DNA from: Streptomyces albidoflavus
GTDB taxonomy: Bacteria; Actinomycetota; Actinomycetes; Streptomycetales; Streptomycetaceae
Direction of reading: 5' to 3'
Length of the DNA: 64,000 bases
Assembly (NCBI RefSeq): GCF_000719955.1
Contig: NZ_JOII01000009.1
Coordinates: forward strand, 1-64,000
Shown here: positions 24,461 through 33,673 of the stretch, piece after piece
How the letters are laid out: each line of letters opens with the position of its first letter
How positions within the stretch are numbered: position 1 is the first letter of the stretch
Notes under the pieces: model-generated
Seen by the model: the letters and a program-made list of their open reading frames with translations, nothing else
Told to the model about the DNA's origin: nothing
The model's database searches: none
Translations under genes and position numbers: made by a program

Positions 24461-26110
24461 CTACAGGGTCGTGACGTCCAGACCGCCCTCGGCGTACTGG
24501 CGGCGCAGGACCTTCTTGTCGAACTTGCCGACGCTGGTCTTCGGGACGGACTCGATGACCGTCCACCGCTCGGGCAGCTGCCACTTGGCGACGGAGGCGG
24601 CGAGGAACTCGCGCAGCTCGGTGAAGCCGGTGGTGGCGCCCTCCTTGAGGACGACCGTGGCCAGCGGGCGCTCGCCCCACTTGTCGTCGGGGACCGCGAC
24701 GACGGCGGCCTCGGCGACGTCGGGGTGGGACATCAGCGCGTTCTCCAGTTCGACGCTGGAGATCCACTCACCGCCGGACTTGATCACGTCCTTGGCGCGG
24801 TCGGTGAGGGTGAGGAAGCCGTCGGGGGTGATGACGCCGACGTCTCCGGTCTTCAGCCAGCCGTCGGCGCTGAACTTGTCCTCGGGGCGGAGCGGCTCAC
24901 CGTCCGCGCCCCCGTAGTAGGCGCCGGCGATCCACGGCCCGCGGACCTCCAGCTCACCGGCGGAGGTGCCGTCCCAGGGCAGGTACTCGCCGCCGGGTCC
25001 GGCCAGCCGGGCCTCGACGCCCGAGGGGAAGCGGCCCTGGGTAAGGCGGTAGGCCATCTCCTCCTCGGTGCCGACGGCGTGGGCCGGGGGCCGGGCGATG
25101 GTGCCGAGCGGCGAGGTCTCCGTCATGCCCCAGGCGTGGCAGACGCGCATGCCGAGCCGGTCGAACTCCGCCATCAGCGAGGGCGGGCAGGCCGAGCCGC
25201 CGATGGTGACCTGGGTCAGCGAGGAGACGTCGCGGGGCTTGGCGGCCAGTTCGGCGGCGAGCCCCTGCCAGATGGTGGGAACGGCGGCGGCGTGGGTGGG
25301 CCGCTCGGTCTCGATCATCTCGGCGAGCGGGCCGGGCTGGAGGAAGCGGTCGGGCATCAGCATGTTGACGCCGGTCATCAGCGTGGCGTGCGGCAGGCCC
25401 CAGGCGTTGACGTGGAACTGGGGGACCACCACGAGGCTGGTGTCCGCGTCGGTCAGCCCCATCGACTGGCTCATGTTGACCTGCATGGAGTGCAGGTAGA
25501 TCGAGCGGTGGGAGTAGACGACGCCCTTGGGGTCGCCGGTGGTGCCGGAGGTGTAACACATGGCGGCGGCGGCCCGCTCGTCCAGTTCCGGCCAGTCGTA
25601 GCGCGTGGCGCGGCCGGCCAGCAGCTCCTCGTACTCGTGGACGCGGGGGGCGGCGCCCTCCAGCAGGGAGCGGTCGCCCGGGCCCGAGACGACGACGTGC
25701 TCGACGGTGGGCAGATGCGGCAGGAGCGGGGCGAGCAGCGGCAGCAGCGAGCCGTTGACGATGACGACCTTGTCGGCCGCGTGGCCGACGATCCAGGCGA
25801 GCTGCTCGGCGGGCAGCCGCAGGTTGAGCGTGTGCAGGACCGACCCCATGCACGGGATGGCGAAGTACGCCTCCACGTGCTCGGCGTTGTTCCACATCAG
25901 GGTGGCGACCCGGTCGTCCGGCAGGACACCCAGCTCGTCCTTGAGGGCGTGGGCGAGCTGCGCGGACCGCTCGCCGATCTCACGGTAGGAGCGGCGCTGC
26001 GGCTCGGCCTCTCCCGTCCATGTCGTGACCTGCGAGTTTCCGTGGATGGTCATGCCGTGCATGAGAATCCTGGTCACGGTCAGCGGTACGTCCTGCATGG
26101 TGCTCAGCAC
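24461..26110 (-). CDS. Acyl-CoA synthetase (AMP-forming, fatty-acid-CoA ligase type)
   Basis: This 549-aa enzyme activates a carboxylic acid as acyl-AMP and transfers it to CoA. The phosphate-binding loop is YTSGTTGDPKGVVYSH (~186-201). Later motifs include WGMTETSPLG, GWLKTGDVGVITPDGFLTLTDRAKD and the C-terminal SVGKFDKKVLR catalytic Lys region. Full-length domain order matches long/medium-chain fatty acid ligases. The acid it uses cannot be fixed from sequence. The GTG at 26110 has GGGAGG upstream; the ATG four codons on is an alternative. It is separated from the SigE-family gene by 182 bases and convergent with the PAS gene. Confidence 0.92.
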   Translation of the reverse strand: MLSTMQDVPLTVTRILMHGMTIHGNSQVTTWTGEAEPQRRSYREIGERSAQLAHALKDELGVLPDDRVATLMWNNAEHVEAYFAIPCMGSVLHTLNLRLPAEQLAWIVGHAADKVVIVNGSLLPLLAPLLPHLPTVEHVVVSGPGDRSLLEGAAPRVHEYEELLAGRATRYDWPELDERAAAAMCYTSGTTGDPKGVVYSHRSIYLHSMQVNMSQSMGLTDADTSLVVVPQFHVNAWGLPHATLMTGVNMLMPDRFLQPGPLAEMIETERPTHAAAVPTIWQGLAAELAAKPRDVSSLTQVTIGGSACPPSLMAEFDRLGMRVCHAWGMTETSPLGTIARPPAHAVGTEEEMAYRLTQGRFPSGVEARLAGPGGEYLPWDGTSAGELEVRGPWIAGAYYGGADGEPLRPEDKFSADGWLKTGDVGVITPDGFLTLTDRAKDVIKSGGEWISSVELENALMSHPDVAEAAVVAVPDDKWGERPLATVVLKEGATTGFTELREFLAASVAKWQLPERWTVIESVPKTSVGKFDKKVLRRQYAEGGLDVTTL

Positions 26111-26292
26111 GGCGTCCTCCCGGGGGCGCTACGCGGCAGTAGGGTTTGGCCTGATTCTCAGCCCATACCGCTTGGTATGTCACTAGCCCGGGGGTCTTGA
26201 AATCAGAGCGAAGGGTGCTGTACAGGGCAGCCGAGGACGAGGGCGACGTGTCGACCGGTACCGGGTGGCTCCGGACCTCGCGGCGGCGGCCG

Positions 26293-26850
26293 TCAGCGGG
26301 CGGCGGTCAGCTCCGGGTCGGTGCGCAGCTTGGCGAGCGCGCGGGAGACGGCGCTCTTGACGGTCCCCACCGAGACCCCGAGGATCGCGGCCGTCTGGGC
26401 CTCGCTGAGGTCCTCGTAGTACCGCAGGACGACCATGGCGCGCTGGCGGGCGGGGAGTTTCATGATCGCGCGCCACATGGCGTCGCGCAGGCTCTGCGCC
26501 TCCGCCGGGTCGATCCCCGGGCGCACTTCGGGCTCGGGCAGTTCCTCGCAGGCGTACTCGTCGACCTTGCGCTTGCGCCACTGCGAGGTGCGCGTGTTGA
26601 CCAGGGCGCGGCGCACGTACCCGTCGAGCGCGCGGTGGTCCTCGATGCGCGGCCAGGCCACGTACGTCTTGGCCAGCGCGGTCTGGAGGAGGTCCTCCGC
26701 GTCGTTCGGGTTGGGCGTCAGCGAGCGGGCGGTCCGCAGCAGCACGGGCTGGCGGGCCTCGACGTAGGAGGCGAAGGACGGGTAGCGCGCCGGGGAGGCG
26801 CCGCCCGCCGTCGACGTGCCGGTGCGGACGGACACCTGGGTCACTGTCAT
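26293..26850 (-). CDS. SigE-family ECF RNA polymerase sigma factor
   Basis: This 185-aa extracytoplasmic-function sigma factor has region 2 at ~25-100 (FASYVEARQPVLLRTARSLT, NDAEDLLQTALAKTYVAWPR) and region 4 at ~125-180 (LPARQRAMVVLRYYEDLSEA, ILGVSVGTVKSAVSRALAKL). This is the actinobacterial SigE-like group, which is usually not paired with a classic anti-sigma gene; none is adjacent here. The ATG at 26850 is the only good start. The downstream gene on the same strand (27021-28058) is further upstream in transcription order, with a 170-base gap, so a separate promoter is likely. Confidence 0.9.
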   Translation of the reverse strand: MTVTQVSVRTGTSTAGGASPARYPSFASYVEARQPVLLRTARSLTPNPNDAEDLLQTALAKTYVAWPRIEDHRALDGYVRRALVNTRTSQWRKRKVDEYACEELPEPEVRPGIDPAEAQSLRDAMWRAIMKLPARQRAMVVLRYYEDLSEAQTAAILGVSVGTVKSAVSRALAKLRTDPELTAAR

Positions 26851-27020
26851 GGCTCCACGCTAGGAGCGCGGGCCCCGCGGCGGATCGCCCACAGGTCCCG
26901 AAGCCCCGTCCCCCTGTGGGTGTAGGACGGGGCCGCCGCGCACCTCCTGAAGGTGGAGGCCCGGCCGAGGGCCGGTCAGGGAGGTCCCGGAGGCCGAAGG
27001 CCCCCGCTTGCGGCCGCTGT

Positions 27021-28058
27021 TCAGCCGATACGGGCCACCGGGGCGCTGACCTGGTTGCGGTCGATCGTCAGGGTACTGCCGCCGTGCGTCTCCGTGACGT
27101 TGCCGGCGTACTGGTGGATGCGGGCGTCCGGCGCCCAGGCCTCCCGGTCGAGGACGGGCTCGCCCCAGAGGTCGGGCTGCGGCTGCCAGCGCGCGAACCA
27201 GATGGCCGCCGGCAGGTCAGTGGTCCCGGCCCGCCGCTCGCTCTCCAGGTGGCTGATGCCGGAGGAGGCGCTGGAGTAGAAGCCCGGCACGTAGCCGCTG
27301 TCGGTGACGGCGCGGTTCCAGGCGCGGACGAAGGCGAGGGTGGTCGCCGCGCAGTCGGCCTTCCGGTGGTCGTACGCCTCCATGTCGAGGTAGAGCGCGC
27401 TGCCCCGCTCCATGCCGAGGGCGGCGGCGCGGTCGACCGCGTCCGCGCCCTCCGCCGCGCCCCGCTCGACGGGGTCGCCGGTGATCCGCACGTTCTGCTT
27501 GTTGGACGCGATGACGCAGGGCGACTGCGAGCCGACGTAGATCGGCAGGAAGTTCCAGCCGATGCTGTCGCCCTCGGTCAGGTACTCCGGTGTCAGGTTC
27601 GGCTGGTTCGGGCAGGCGCGGCCGCGGCCGCCGAAGTAGACCCCGACGGCGCGGTAGTCGGAGGCGCGCCAGTTGCGCAGGACGCCCATCGAGGGGGCGT
27701 GGCAGGTGTCGAACGCCTTGCCGCGGAAGACGTTGGCGTCCGCCGGCAGCTCCTGGCGGGCCTCCGGGAACTGCCAGGAGGGCGGGAACTCCGGTACGCC
27801 CGGCACGGGCTGGGCGGCGACGGCACCGGGCTGGGGTGCCGGCCGGCCCTCGGAGGCGGGGAGGGGGCGGGGGCGCAGGGACGGTTCGGGCGCGGAGTCC
27901 GCCTCGGAGGGCCCGGGGGCCACCTCACCGAGGACCTGCTCCGGCGACGGCGGCGGGGCGGCGCTGTCGCCGTACGCGGCCGTCACCCCGGCACTCGCGG
28001 CGGACGCCACGGCCACCGCCAGTGCGACCCATCTTCTGATCATCATTCGGCGTCTCAT
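27021..28058 (-). CDS. Secreted DUF1906 glycoside-hydrolase-like protein
   Basis: The 345-aa exported protein has a signal peptide (MRRRMMIRRWVALAVAVASA, cleavage near TAAYG) and a Pro/Ala-rich spacer to ~110. A DUF1906/Rv2525c-like TIM-barrel domain follows (GKAFDTCHAPSMGVLRNW, VGVYFGGRGRACPNQPN, LPIYVGSQSPC, SALYLDMEAYD, GFYSSASSGISHL, IWFARWQ, IHQYAGN). The family resembles glycoside hydrolases that act on the cell wall; DxE in YLDMEAY is a possible catalytic pair. No enzyme activity is proven. It lies next to the probable nepA gene, both being envelope proteins. Confidence 0.85.
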   Translation of the reverse strand: MRRRMMIRRWVALAVAVASAASAGVTAAYGDSAAPPPSPEQVLGEVAPGPSEADSAPEPSLRPRPLPASEGRPAPQPGAVAAQPVPGVPEFPPSWQFPEARQELPADANVFRGKAFDTCHAPSMGVLRNWRASDYRAVGVYFGGRGRACPNQPNLTPEYLTEGDSIGWNFLPIYVGSQSPCVIASNKQNVRITGDPVERGAAEGADAVDRAAALGMERGSALYLDMEAYDHRKADCAATTLAFVRAWNRAVTDSGYVPGFYSSASSGISHLESERRAGTTDLPAAIWFARWQPQPDLWGEPVLDREAWAPDARIHQYAGNVTETHGGSTLTIDRNQVSAPVARIG

Positions 28059-28332
28059 GTGACGAGTGAAGATCCCACCGGGCGCGACGCGGTGGGGGCG
28101 CGCCCCGCGTCATCCGTACGGGGTGGCGAAACACCTCGTACGCGGGCTCCCGGGTCGCGGCCGCGCGTGGAATGTGCTGGGGCCCTTCCCCGCGCTCCCC
28201 GGCTCGTACGCCCGCTCGCCGACGGTCCGGCTCCGCGCACAGCACTGCGCGGCGGTGCGTGGTGCACCGCCGCGCAGGCCGGTCGCCCCATGGCCTTCGA
28301 CCCCCGTACGGACCATGAGCCCCGGGAGGGGC

Positions 28333-28644
28333 CTACCAGAGCCGGCTGAAGCTCACCCAGACGCTCTTGTCGGACTGGTCGATCGAGGTGAAGGCCGAGT
28401 CGCTGACCTGGGCGGAGTTGTTCTCGTTCGAGGCGCCCGAACCGACGGCCTGCTGCTGGGTGGTGGCGGAGTTGCCGCTGTTGTCGTCGCCGACCCCGCT
28501 GCCGCTGACCGTCGCCACGGCGGCGTTCGATCCGTCGTTCGCGAACGAGCCGTTGTCGGCGACGGCGACGCCCGCGCAGAGGGCGGCGGCCAGCGGAAGA
28601 GCGGCGACGGCGGCGAGAACGCGAGCGGTGCGGATGCTTGCCAT
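28333..28644 (-). CDS. nepA: Small secreted spore-wall-type protein, probable NepA
   Basis: The 103-aa precursor has a signal peptide (MASIRTARVLAAVAALPLAA, cleavage after VAVA). The mature ~74 residues are rich in Asn, Ser, Gly and Gln (DNGSFANDGSNAAVATVSGS) and end WVSFSRLW. GGAGG lies 6 bases upstream of the ATG at 28644; the ATG at 28656 is less well placed. Composition, size and position relative to sigF/sigN match what I remember of NepA of S. coelicolor, a SigN-dependent structural cell-wall protein needed for spore dormancy. No clear SigB-type promoter could be read upstream. Assignment is by context and composition. Confidence 0.5.
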   Translation of the reverse strand: MASIRTARVLAAVAALPLAAALCAGVAVADNGSFANDGSNAAVATVSGSGVGDDNSGNSATTQQQAVGSGASNENNSAQVSDSAFTSIDQSDKSVWVSFSRLW

Positions 28645-28880
28645 GTGTTCCTCCATAGCCCGGGCTGACCCGGTAAGTGCCTTGTCGCACCGGGCAGTTG
28701 GCCGACCGCCCGGATGCGCTGCGATTGCTGGATCAGAATTGCCCAGCCCCACGCCCAGGAACCACCCGAGACCCCCCGCTTCCCCCGCAAGTGTGAGCGG
28801 TTTCTTCTAAACCCGCCACGCGCCCCCAAAGCGACCGCACCGGCGCCCGACCGGCCACCGTCCCGCGTCCGCCCACGCGA

Positions 28881-28909
28881 AAGGGGCGCCTCCACCGGAG
28901 ACGCCCCTT
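28881..28909 (-). terminator. Terminator after tRNA-Ser(TGA)
   Basis: AAGGGGCG (28881-28888) pairs with CGCCCCTT (28902-28909), with an inner CTCC/GGAG stem. It lies 26 bases beyond the tRNA 3' end on the minus strand. Confidence 0.75.
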
Positions 28910-28935
28910 CTGCTGCTCACGCTCTTCAACCGCTG

Positions 28936-29022
28936 CGGAGGGTGTGGGATTTGAACCCACGGTGATGTCGCCACCACGACGGTTTTCAAGACCGTTCCCT
29001 TAGGCCGCTCGGGCAACCCTCC
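28936..29022 (-). tRNA. tRNA-Ser (anticodon TGA)
   Basis: This is an 87-nt class II tRNA on the minus strand. The acceptor GGAGGGT pairs with ACCCTCC, discriminator G. The anticodon loop CTTGAAA gives TGA. A long variable arm and a T loop GGTTCAAATCC are present. It is the third serine tRNA in the window. Confidence 0.97.
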
Positions 29023-29074
29023 CCGCGCCACCGGGCCCTTCGGGGCGTGGTGGCGCGGGGACAAGAGTAACGGC

Positions 29075-30481
29075 TCAGTCGTCGCCCACGCGATCGCCCA
29101 GCGTGACGTCGACCGTCTCGGTCTTGCCGCCGCGCTCGTAGGTGATCTTCACCGTGTCACCGGGCTTGTGGGTCCAGATCTCGCCGATGAGGGTGGGGCC
29201 GCTGTCGATGATGGTGTCGTCGAGCTTGGTGATCACGTCGCCGGACTTGAGACCGGCCTTGGCCGCGGGCCCGTTCGGGGAGACGGCGGCGGAACCGCCG
29301 GGCCCCTCGTCGGAGATGGTGGCGCCCATGCGGTTGTCCTCCAGGGAGACCGAGGCGCCGATGACCGGGTAGACGGGCTTGCCGGTCTTGATGAGCTGCT
29401 CGGCGACGTTCTTCGCCTGGTTGATCGGGATGGCGAAGCCGAGGCCGACCGAGCCCGCCTGGCCGGAGCCGCCCATGCCGTTTCCGGCCGACTGGATGGC
29501 GCTGTTGATGCCGATGACGGCGCCGCCGGAGTCGAGGAGCGGGCCGCCGGAGTTGCCCGGGTTGATGGAGGCGTCGGTCTGCAGGGCGCTCATGTACGAG
29601 CTCTTGGAGTTGCCGCCGTCGCTGGAGGCGACCGGGCGGTTCTTGGCGCTGATGATGCCGGTGGTGACCGTGTTGGACAGGCCGAAGGGGGCGCCGATGG
29701 CGATGGTGGAGTCGCCGACCGCGACCTTGTCGCTGTTGCCGAGCGGCAGCGGGGCGGGGCCGTCACTGTTGCGCAGCTTGAGCACCGCGACGTCGTACCC
29801 CTCGGCGCGGCCGACCACCTCGGCCACGTACTTCTTGCCGTTGGAGAAGGTGGCGGAGAGCTTGCCGCCGTCGGCCGCCGAGGCGACGACGTGGTTGTTG
29901 GTGAGGATGTGGCCCTGCTTGTCGTAGACGAAGCCGGTGCCGGTGCCGCCCTCGCCGTCGCCGCCCTGGGCGTCGATGGTGACGACGCTCGGCAGCGCCT
30001 TGGCGGCGACGCCGGCCACCGAGCCGGCCTCGCGCTTGACGCTCGTCGGGGTGTCGGAGGCGGAGACGGTGGTGGAACCGGAGTTCCCGTCTCCGTCCCT
30101 CGCCGCCCAGTAGCCGATGCCGCCGCCGACGCCGCCGGCGATCAGCGCCGCCGCCAGCACCGCCGCGACCAGCCCGCCGCGCCGGCCCTTGGCGGGAGCG
30201 GGCTGCTGGTACGAGGCGCCCCAGGCGGGGCCGCCGCCGGGGGTCGCGTAGGAACCGCCACCGGCGTAGGCCGGGGTGGCGGGGGGTTCGGCGTAGGGGG
30301 AGGGGGCGCCCTGTGGTGGGGGCGGGGGCCAGTCCCCGGCCGGTGCGGACTGCTGCGGGCCGCCCCTGGCGGGGTCCACCGGGGCGGGGGGTACGGACGG
30401 GGCAGGCGGCACGGAGGGGGGTACCTGCTGGCCCTCGGTCCCGGCGCCCTCGGTCCCTGAGCCCTCGTTCTCGGTGCTCAC
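29075..30481 (-). CDS. Membrane-anchored HtrA/DegP-like serine protease with PDZ domain
   Basis: The 468-aa protease has a ~110-residue Pro/Gly-rich cytoplasmic tail and one transmembrane helix (GLVAAVLAAALIAGGVGGGI). An extracytoplasmic trypsin-like S1C domain follows with the triad His (LTNNHVV), Asp (GYDVAVLKL) and Ser (NPGNSGGPLLD). A C-terminal PDZ domain (GPAAKAGLKSGDVITKLDDT) completes it. It probably degrades or refolds damaged envelope proteins. GTG 30481 is chosen because GAGGAGA lies 8 bases upstream; a start 7 codons earlier would lack one. It is divergent from the phosphodiesterase gene across 262 bases. Confidence 0.93.
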   Translation of the reverse strand: MSTENEGSGTEGAGTEGQQVPPSVPPAPSVPPAPVDPARGGPQQSAPAGDWPPPPPQGAPSPYAEPPATPAYAGGGSYATPGGGPAWGASYQQPAPAKGRRGGLVAAVLAAALIAGGVGGGIGYWAARDGDGNSGSTTVSASDTPTSVKREAGSVAGVAAKALPSVVTIDAQGGDGEGGTGTGFVYDKQGHILTNNHVVASAADGGKLSATFSNGKKYVAEVVGRAEGYDVAVLKLRNSDGPAPLPLGNSDKVAVGDSTIAIGAPFGLSNTVTTGIISAKNRPVASSDGGNSKSSYMSALQTDASINPGNSGGPLLDSGGAVIGINSAIQSAGNGMGGSGQAGSVGLGFAIPINQAKNVAEQLIKTGKPVYPVIGASVSLEDNRMGATISDEGPGGSAAVSPNGPAAKAGLKSGDVITKLDDTIIDSGPTLIGEIWTHKPGDTVKITYERGGKTETVDVTLGDRVGDD

Positions 30482-30743
30482 AGCTGGTTCTCCTCGGTCC
30501 ACGGCGATCGGTCACGGTCGCGGCCCGGTACGGCCCGACTGTCCAGATGTTCGCAGTCAGCTTTTCCCACCGGACGTCAGGGCACCGTAAGGCGACCCTG
30601 TGCACCCACCGCCATTCTTTTACTTCCGGCAAAACGGGCGCGCGCCGGGGAAAGTTCCCTGCCACGCTCCTCACACCCTGCCGGAGACCGGCGCCGGGTG
30701 CTTCTTTTGTGCGTCTGCCCGCCGGTGGTGACACCATGACCGG

Positions 30744-31604
30744 GTGATGCCCACACCCCGGGAAGCCATCAAGGTCATCGCCCACCGAGGCGCCTCCGCG
30801 GACGTGCCGGAGCACACCCTGGCGGCGTACCGCAAAGCGATCGAGGACGGCGCGGACGGCCTGGAGTGCGACGTGCGGCTGACCTCCGACGGGCATCTGG
30901 TCTGCGTCCACGACCGCCGGGTCAACCGCACCTCGAACGGCCGCGGGGCCGTCTCCGCGCTGGAGCTCGCCGATCTGGCCGGCCTCGACTTCGGCTCCTG
31001 GAAGGACACCACCCGGGTCGGCCCGGTCGGGCCCGGGGCGGGGCGCGACACCGCCGTCCCCGTGCCGCCGGTGAGCGAGCGGCCGCAGTGGGACGCGGAA
31101 CGCACCTCGGTGCTGACCCTGGAACGCCTGCTGGAGCTGGTGAGCGACGCGGGGCGCCGGGTGGAGCTGGCGATCGAGACCAAGCACCCCACGCGCTGGG
31201 CCGGGCAGGTCGAGGAGCGGCTGATGGCCCTCCTCCACCGCTTCGGCCTGGCCGCCCCGGCCTCGGCCGCGGCCTCACCGGTCCGCGTGATGAGCTTCTC
31301 GGCCCGCTCGCTCCACCGCGTCCGCGCCGCCTCCCCCCACCTGCCGACGGTCCAGCTGATGCAGTTCGTCGGCGTACGCCACCGGGACGGCCGGCTGCCG
31401 CCGGGGGTGGGCATCTCCGGGCCGAGCATCCGCATCCTGCGCGGCCACCCCTCTTATGTGGAACAGGTCCACCGGGCCGGCAACCGCGTCCACGTCTGGA
31501 CCGTGGACGAACCGGCCGACGTGGCCCTCTGCGCCGACCTGGGGGTGGACGCGGTGATCACCAACCGGCCGCGGGCGGTGCTGGAGCAGCTCGGCCGGGG
31601 CTGA
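30744..31604 (+). CDS. Glycerophosphodiester phosphodiesterase
   Basis: The 286-aa TIM-barrel enzyme cleaves glycerophosphodiesters to glycerol-3-phosphate and an alcohol. Key residues are visible: AHRGASADVPEHTLAAYRKA (catalytic His and Glu), LECDVRLTSDGHLVCVHD (Glu-x-Asp metal ligands and catalytic His), LAIETKHP, and C-terminal HVWTVDEPADVALCADLGVD. It has no signal peptide, so it is likely cytosolic. The start is GTG 30744 or the following ATG 30747. An insertion of ~25 residues (VGPVGPGAGRDTAVPV) between strands is Pro/Gly-rich. It stands alone. Confidence 0.93.
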   Translation: MMPTPREAIKVIAHRGASADVPEHTLAAYRKAIEDGADGLECDVRLTSDGHLVCVHDRRVNRTSNGRGAVSALELADLAGLDFGSWKDTTRVGPVGPGAGRDTAVPVPPVSERPQWDAERTSVLTLERLLELVSDAGRRVELAIETKHPTRWAGQVEERLMALLHRFGLAAPASAAASPVRVMSFSARSLHRVRAASPHLPTVQLMQFVGVRHRDGRLPPGVGISGPSIRILRGHPSYVEQVHRAGNRVHVWTVDEPADVALCADLGVDAVITNRPRAVLEQLGRG

Positions 31605-31989
31605 GAACCCCCCGCCCCGCCTTGGGTCCCGCCGGGGCGCGTACGGCGTGCTTTCCGGAGAGCGTGGGGCGCCGTCCGCGCGCCGGGTGTGCGCTGCCGC
31701 CGAGCGGAACCGCTGCTCACGCGCCTGCGCAGGGGGAGGGAAAGTGTGAAAGGGGCCACCATGGCGGAAGCGGTTGTTTCGCTTCCAGGCCGGCTCAGGT
31801 GTTGCGCAAATAGGGCGATAACCGTCCACACCCACTCGCCAATCTTCTGATTTACCTCACGGGGAGTACACCGGCGCGTTCTTTGGGTGGCTGCGCCCGC
31901 TGAATGCGTCACCGGGAGCGGATTGGCCGGTTTCCGGTCGGATGCAATGGGGCATTCACCCTCTGGCGTGGGGCAAAGGAGGTCCGGGG
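31605..31989 (+). other. 385-base gap; holds one possible 34-aa ORF
   Basis: The left half is G+C-rich. A short ORF with a ribosome binding site lies at 31746-31850 and is listed separately. The stretch 31800-31990 is comparatively A+T-rich and probably contains the promoter of the HATPase gene, whose ribosome binding site AAAGGAGG is at 31976-31983. Confidence 0.5.
31746..31850 (+). CDS. Possible 34-aa small protein
   Basis: From GTG 31746 the frame encodes MKGATMAEAVVSLPGRLRCC followed by ANRAITVHTHSPIF and a TGA stop. A GGGGGAGGG stretch ends about 7 bases before the GTG. The peptide is basic with a Cys pair and has no recognised family. Short length makes chance likely; only conservation would settle it. 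Confidence 0.3.
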   Translation: MKGATMAEAVVSLPGRLRCCANRAITVHTHSPIF

Positions 31990-32529
31990 GTGGCGTTGGT
32001 GGTGGCACAAGAAGTGCCCACGTCGTCGAGCATGGCTGTTCCTCACGGCCCTGCGGGCGTGGGAAAGGCGCGACGCCGTATGCGCGAGCAGCTGCGGCTG
32101 AGCGGAGTATCGGATTCAGCCATAGACGACGCCGTACTGATCCTGTCCGAACTGCTGAGCAACGCCTGCCGGCACGGCCGTCCGCTGGACGACGCGCCCA
32201 TCGGCGACGGCGACGTCCGGGCCGCCTGGCGGGTCGACGACCGCGGCCGGCTGACGGTGGAGGTCACGGACGGCGGCGGCCCGACCCGCCCGGTCCCGTC
32301 CACCCCGTCGGTGACGGCCAAGGGCGGCCGCGGGCTCAACATCATCACGGCCCTCTCCGAGGAGTGGGGCACCCGGGACGGCGCCTGCGGCGAACTCACC
32401 GTCTGGGCCCTCCTCTCCGCGAGCCACCGGCGCGAGGACTTCGCGGAGCGGATCACCGCCCCGCCGGTCTCCGCCCTGGCCGGGCTCGACTTCAGCGAGG
32501 CCCTGGGCGCCCTCGACGACCTGACCTGA
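31990..32529 (+). CDS. ATP-binding protein of the anti-sigma (HATPase, RsbW-like) family
   Basis: The 179-aa protein consists of one GHKL ATPase domain: N box LILSELLSNACRHGRPL, G1 box VEVTDGGGP, G2 box GGRGLNIITAL. The proteins of this streptomycete group act as serine kinases/anti-sigma factors in partner switching with SigB-type sigma factors. GTG 31990 is preferred because AAAGGAGG lies 7 bases upstream. No STAS-domain partner is adjacent. sigF, sigN and a PP2C phosphatase gene in the window are plausible pathway members, but pairing is inferred only. Confidence 0.87.
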   Translation: MALVVAQEVPTSSSMAVPHGPAGVGKARRRMREQLRLSGVSDSAIDDAVLILSELLSNACRHGRPLDDAPIGDGDVRAAWRVDDRGRLTVEVTDGGGPTRPVPSTPSVTAKGGRGLNIITALSEEWGTRDGACGELTVWALLSASHRREDFAERITAPPVSALAGLDFSEALGALDDLT

Positions 32530-32683
32530 GCCCACTCCCGGAACTCCCCGCGGGCGTGGGCCCGTACGACCGCCGAGCGGTGGCGCGCACGCGGGGGTGA
32601 CGGCCCCAAGGACGCCGCCTTCGCCCGGCGGGGAACGGTTAGGCTCGCGCCGTACCAGACGAGCCGTACCCGGGAGAGATCCG

Positions 32684-33673
32684 ATGGCCAAGAAGCGTCC
32701 GCAGAAGCCGGGCAAGAAGGCACAGCTCGCCGACGGGGAGATCCCGGTCGTCGGCGCCCGTGAACCCTGCCCCTGTGGTTCGGGCCGCCGCTACAAGGCG
32801 TGTCACGGGCGGGCCGCCTCGCACGCCGTGACCGAGCTGGTGCAGCGCCCCTTCGAGGGGCTGGCCGGTGAGGGCGACTGGGTGGCGCTGCGCGAACTGG
32901 TGCCCGCGGCCACCGTCGAGCTGACGCTCAAGGACGGCCTGCCCGAGGGCGTTCCCTCGGTGACCCTCGCCACCGTGCTGCCGCTGGCCTGGCCCGCGCT
33001 GCGCCGCGAGGACGGCTCCGTCCTGCTCGGCCTGCAGAACGACACCCCCTCCGGCGACCTCAGCCGCGACCTGGCCGACACCCTGCTGCGCGCCCTGGAG
33101 GCCAAGCCCGGTACGCCCGTCGAGGCGCGGCGCCTGCCCGCCCAGTCCGCCTCCCCCGCCGAACGGCCCCGGCTCCAGGAACTGCTGGACCCCGAGGCGC
33201 CGTTCGCGCCGCAGGTGCACAGCGGGTTCGAGTTCTGGGTGCCGGAGGCCGAGGCCGGGCAGACCTCGCCGGAGGTCACCGCCTCCCTGGAGCGGGCCAA
33301 CGAGGCCGCCATCCCGACGGCCCGGCTGACCGGCGTCGAGTGGGCGTACTGGTGCCGGACGCCGGAGAAGAACCACCTGCGCTGGGTCATGCCGCACAGC
33401 GAGGAGCGGCTGCTCGACGCGCTGGCGCGGCTGCACGCGGCGGGCACCTCCTCGCTCGGCGAAGGGACGCGGCTCGTCGGGTCGTTCCGGGCGCACGGGC
33501 TGACGGTGCCGGTGTGGGACCTGCCCACCTCGATGGAGGCCGAGGACGTGGAGAAGCCGGCGGCGGAGTTCGCCGAGCGGCTCGCCGCCGCGCTCGCCGA
33601 GGAAGCACCGCTCACCGCCGAGGAGCGCCGGGCCCGCGGCGGCCTGACCAACCGGCAGGTCACGCTCAACTGA
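32684..33673 (+). CDS. DUF5926 family protein with SEC-C zinc motif
   Basis: The 329-aa cytosolic protein has a basic N-terminus (MAKKRPQKPGKKAQL). A SEC-C motif (EPCPCGSGRRYKACHG, residues ~27-42) binds zinc through C-x-C-x8-C-H. A ~280-residue DUF5926 domain follows, found only in actinobacteria as far as I know. Such motifs occur on SecA and on many proteins thought to associate with the ribosome. The ATG at 32684 is clear, though the upstream GGGAGAG is 5 bases away. Function is unknown. It stands alone on the plus strand with a hairpin 150 bases downstream. Confidence 0.85.
   Translation: MAKKRPQKPGKKAQLADGEIPVVGAREPCPCGSGRRYKACHGRAASHAVTELVQRPFEGLAGEGDWVALRELVPAATVELTLKDGLPEGVPSVTLATVLPLAWPALRREDGSVLLGLQNDTPSGDLSRDLADTLLRALEAKPGTPVEARRLPAQSASPAERPRLQELLDPEAPFAPQVHSGFEFWVPEAEAGQTSPEVTASLERANEAAIPTARLTGVEWAYWCRTPEKNHLRWVMPHSEERLLDALARLHAAGTSSLGEGTRLVGSFRAHGLTVPVWDLPTSMEAEDVEKPAAEFAERLAAALAEEAPLTAEERRARGGLTNRQVTLN

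Noticed and set aside
28645-28935. SigN-type promoter upstream of the nepA candidate
   Set aside because: Only partial matches such as GGGTCA were found. Without a transcription start the match is not convincing.
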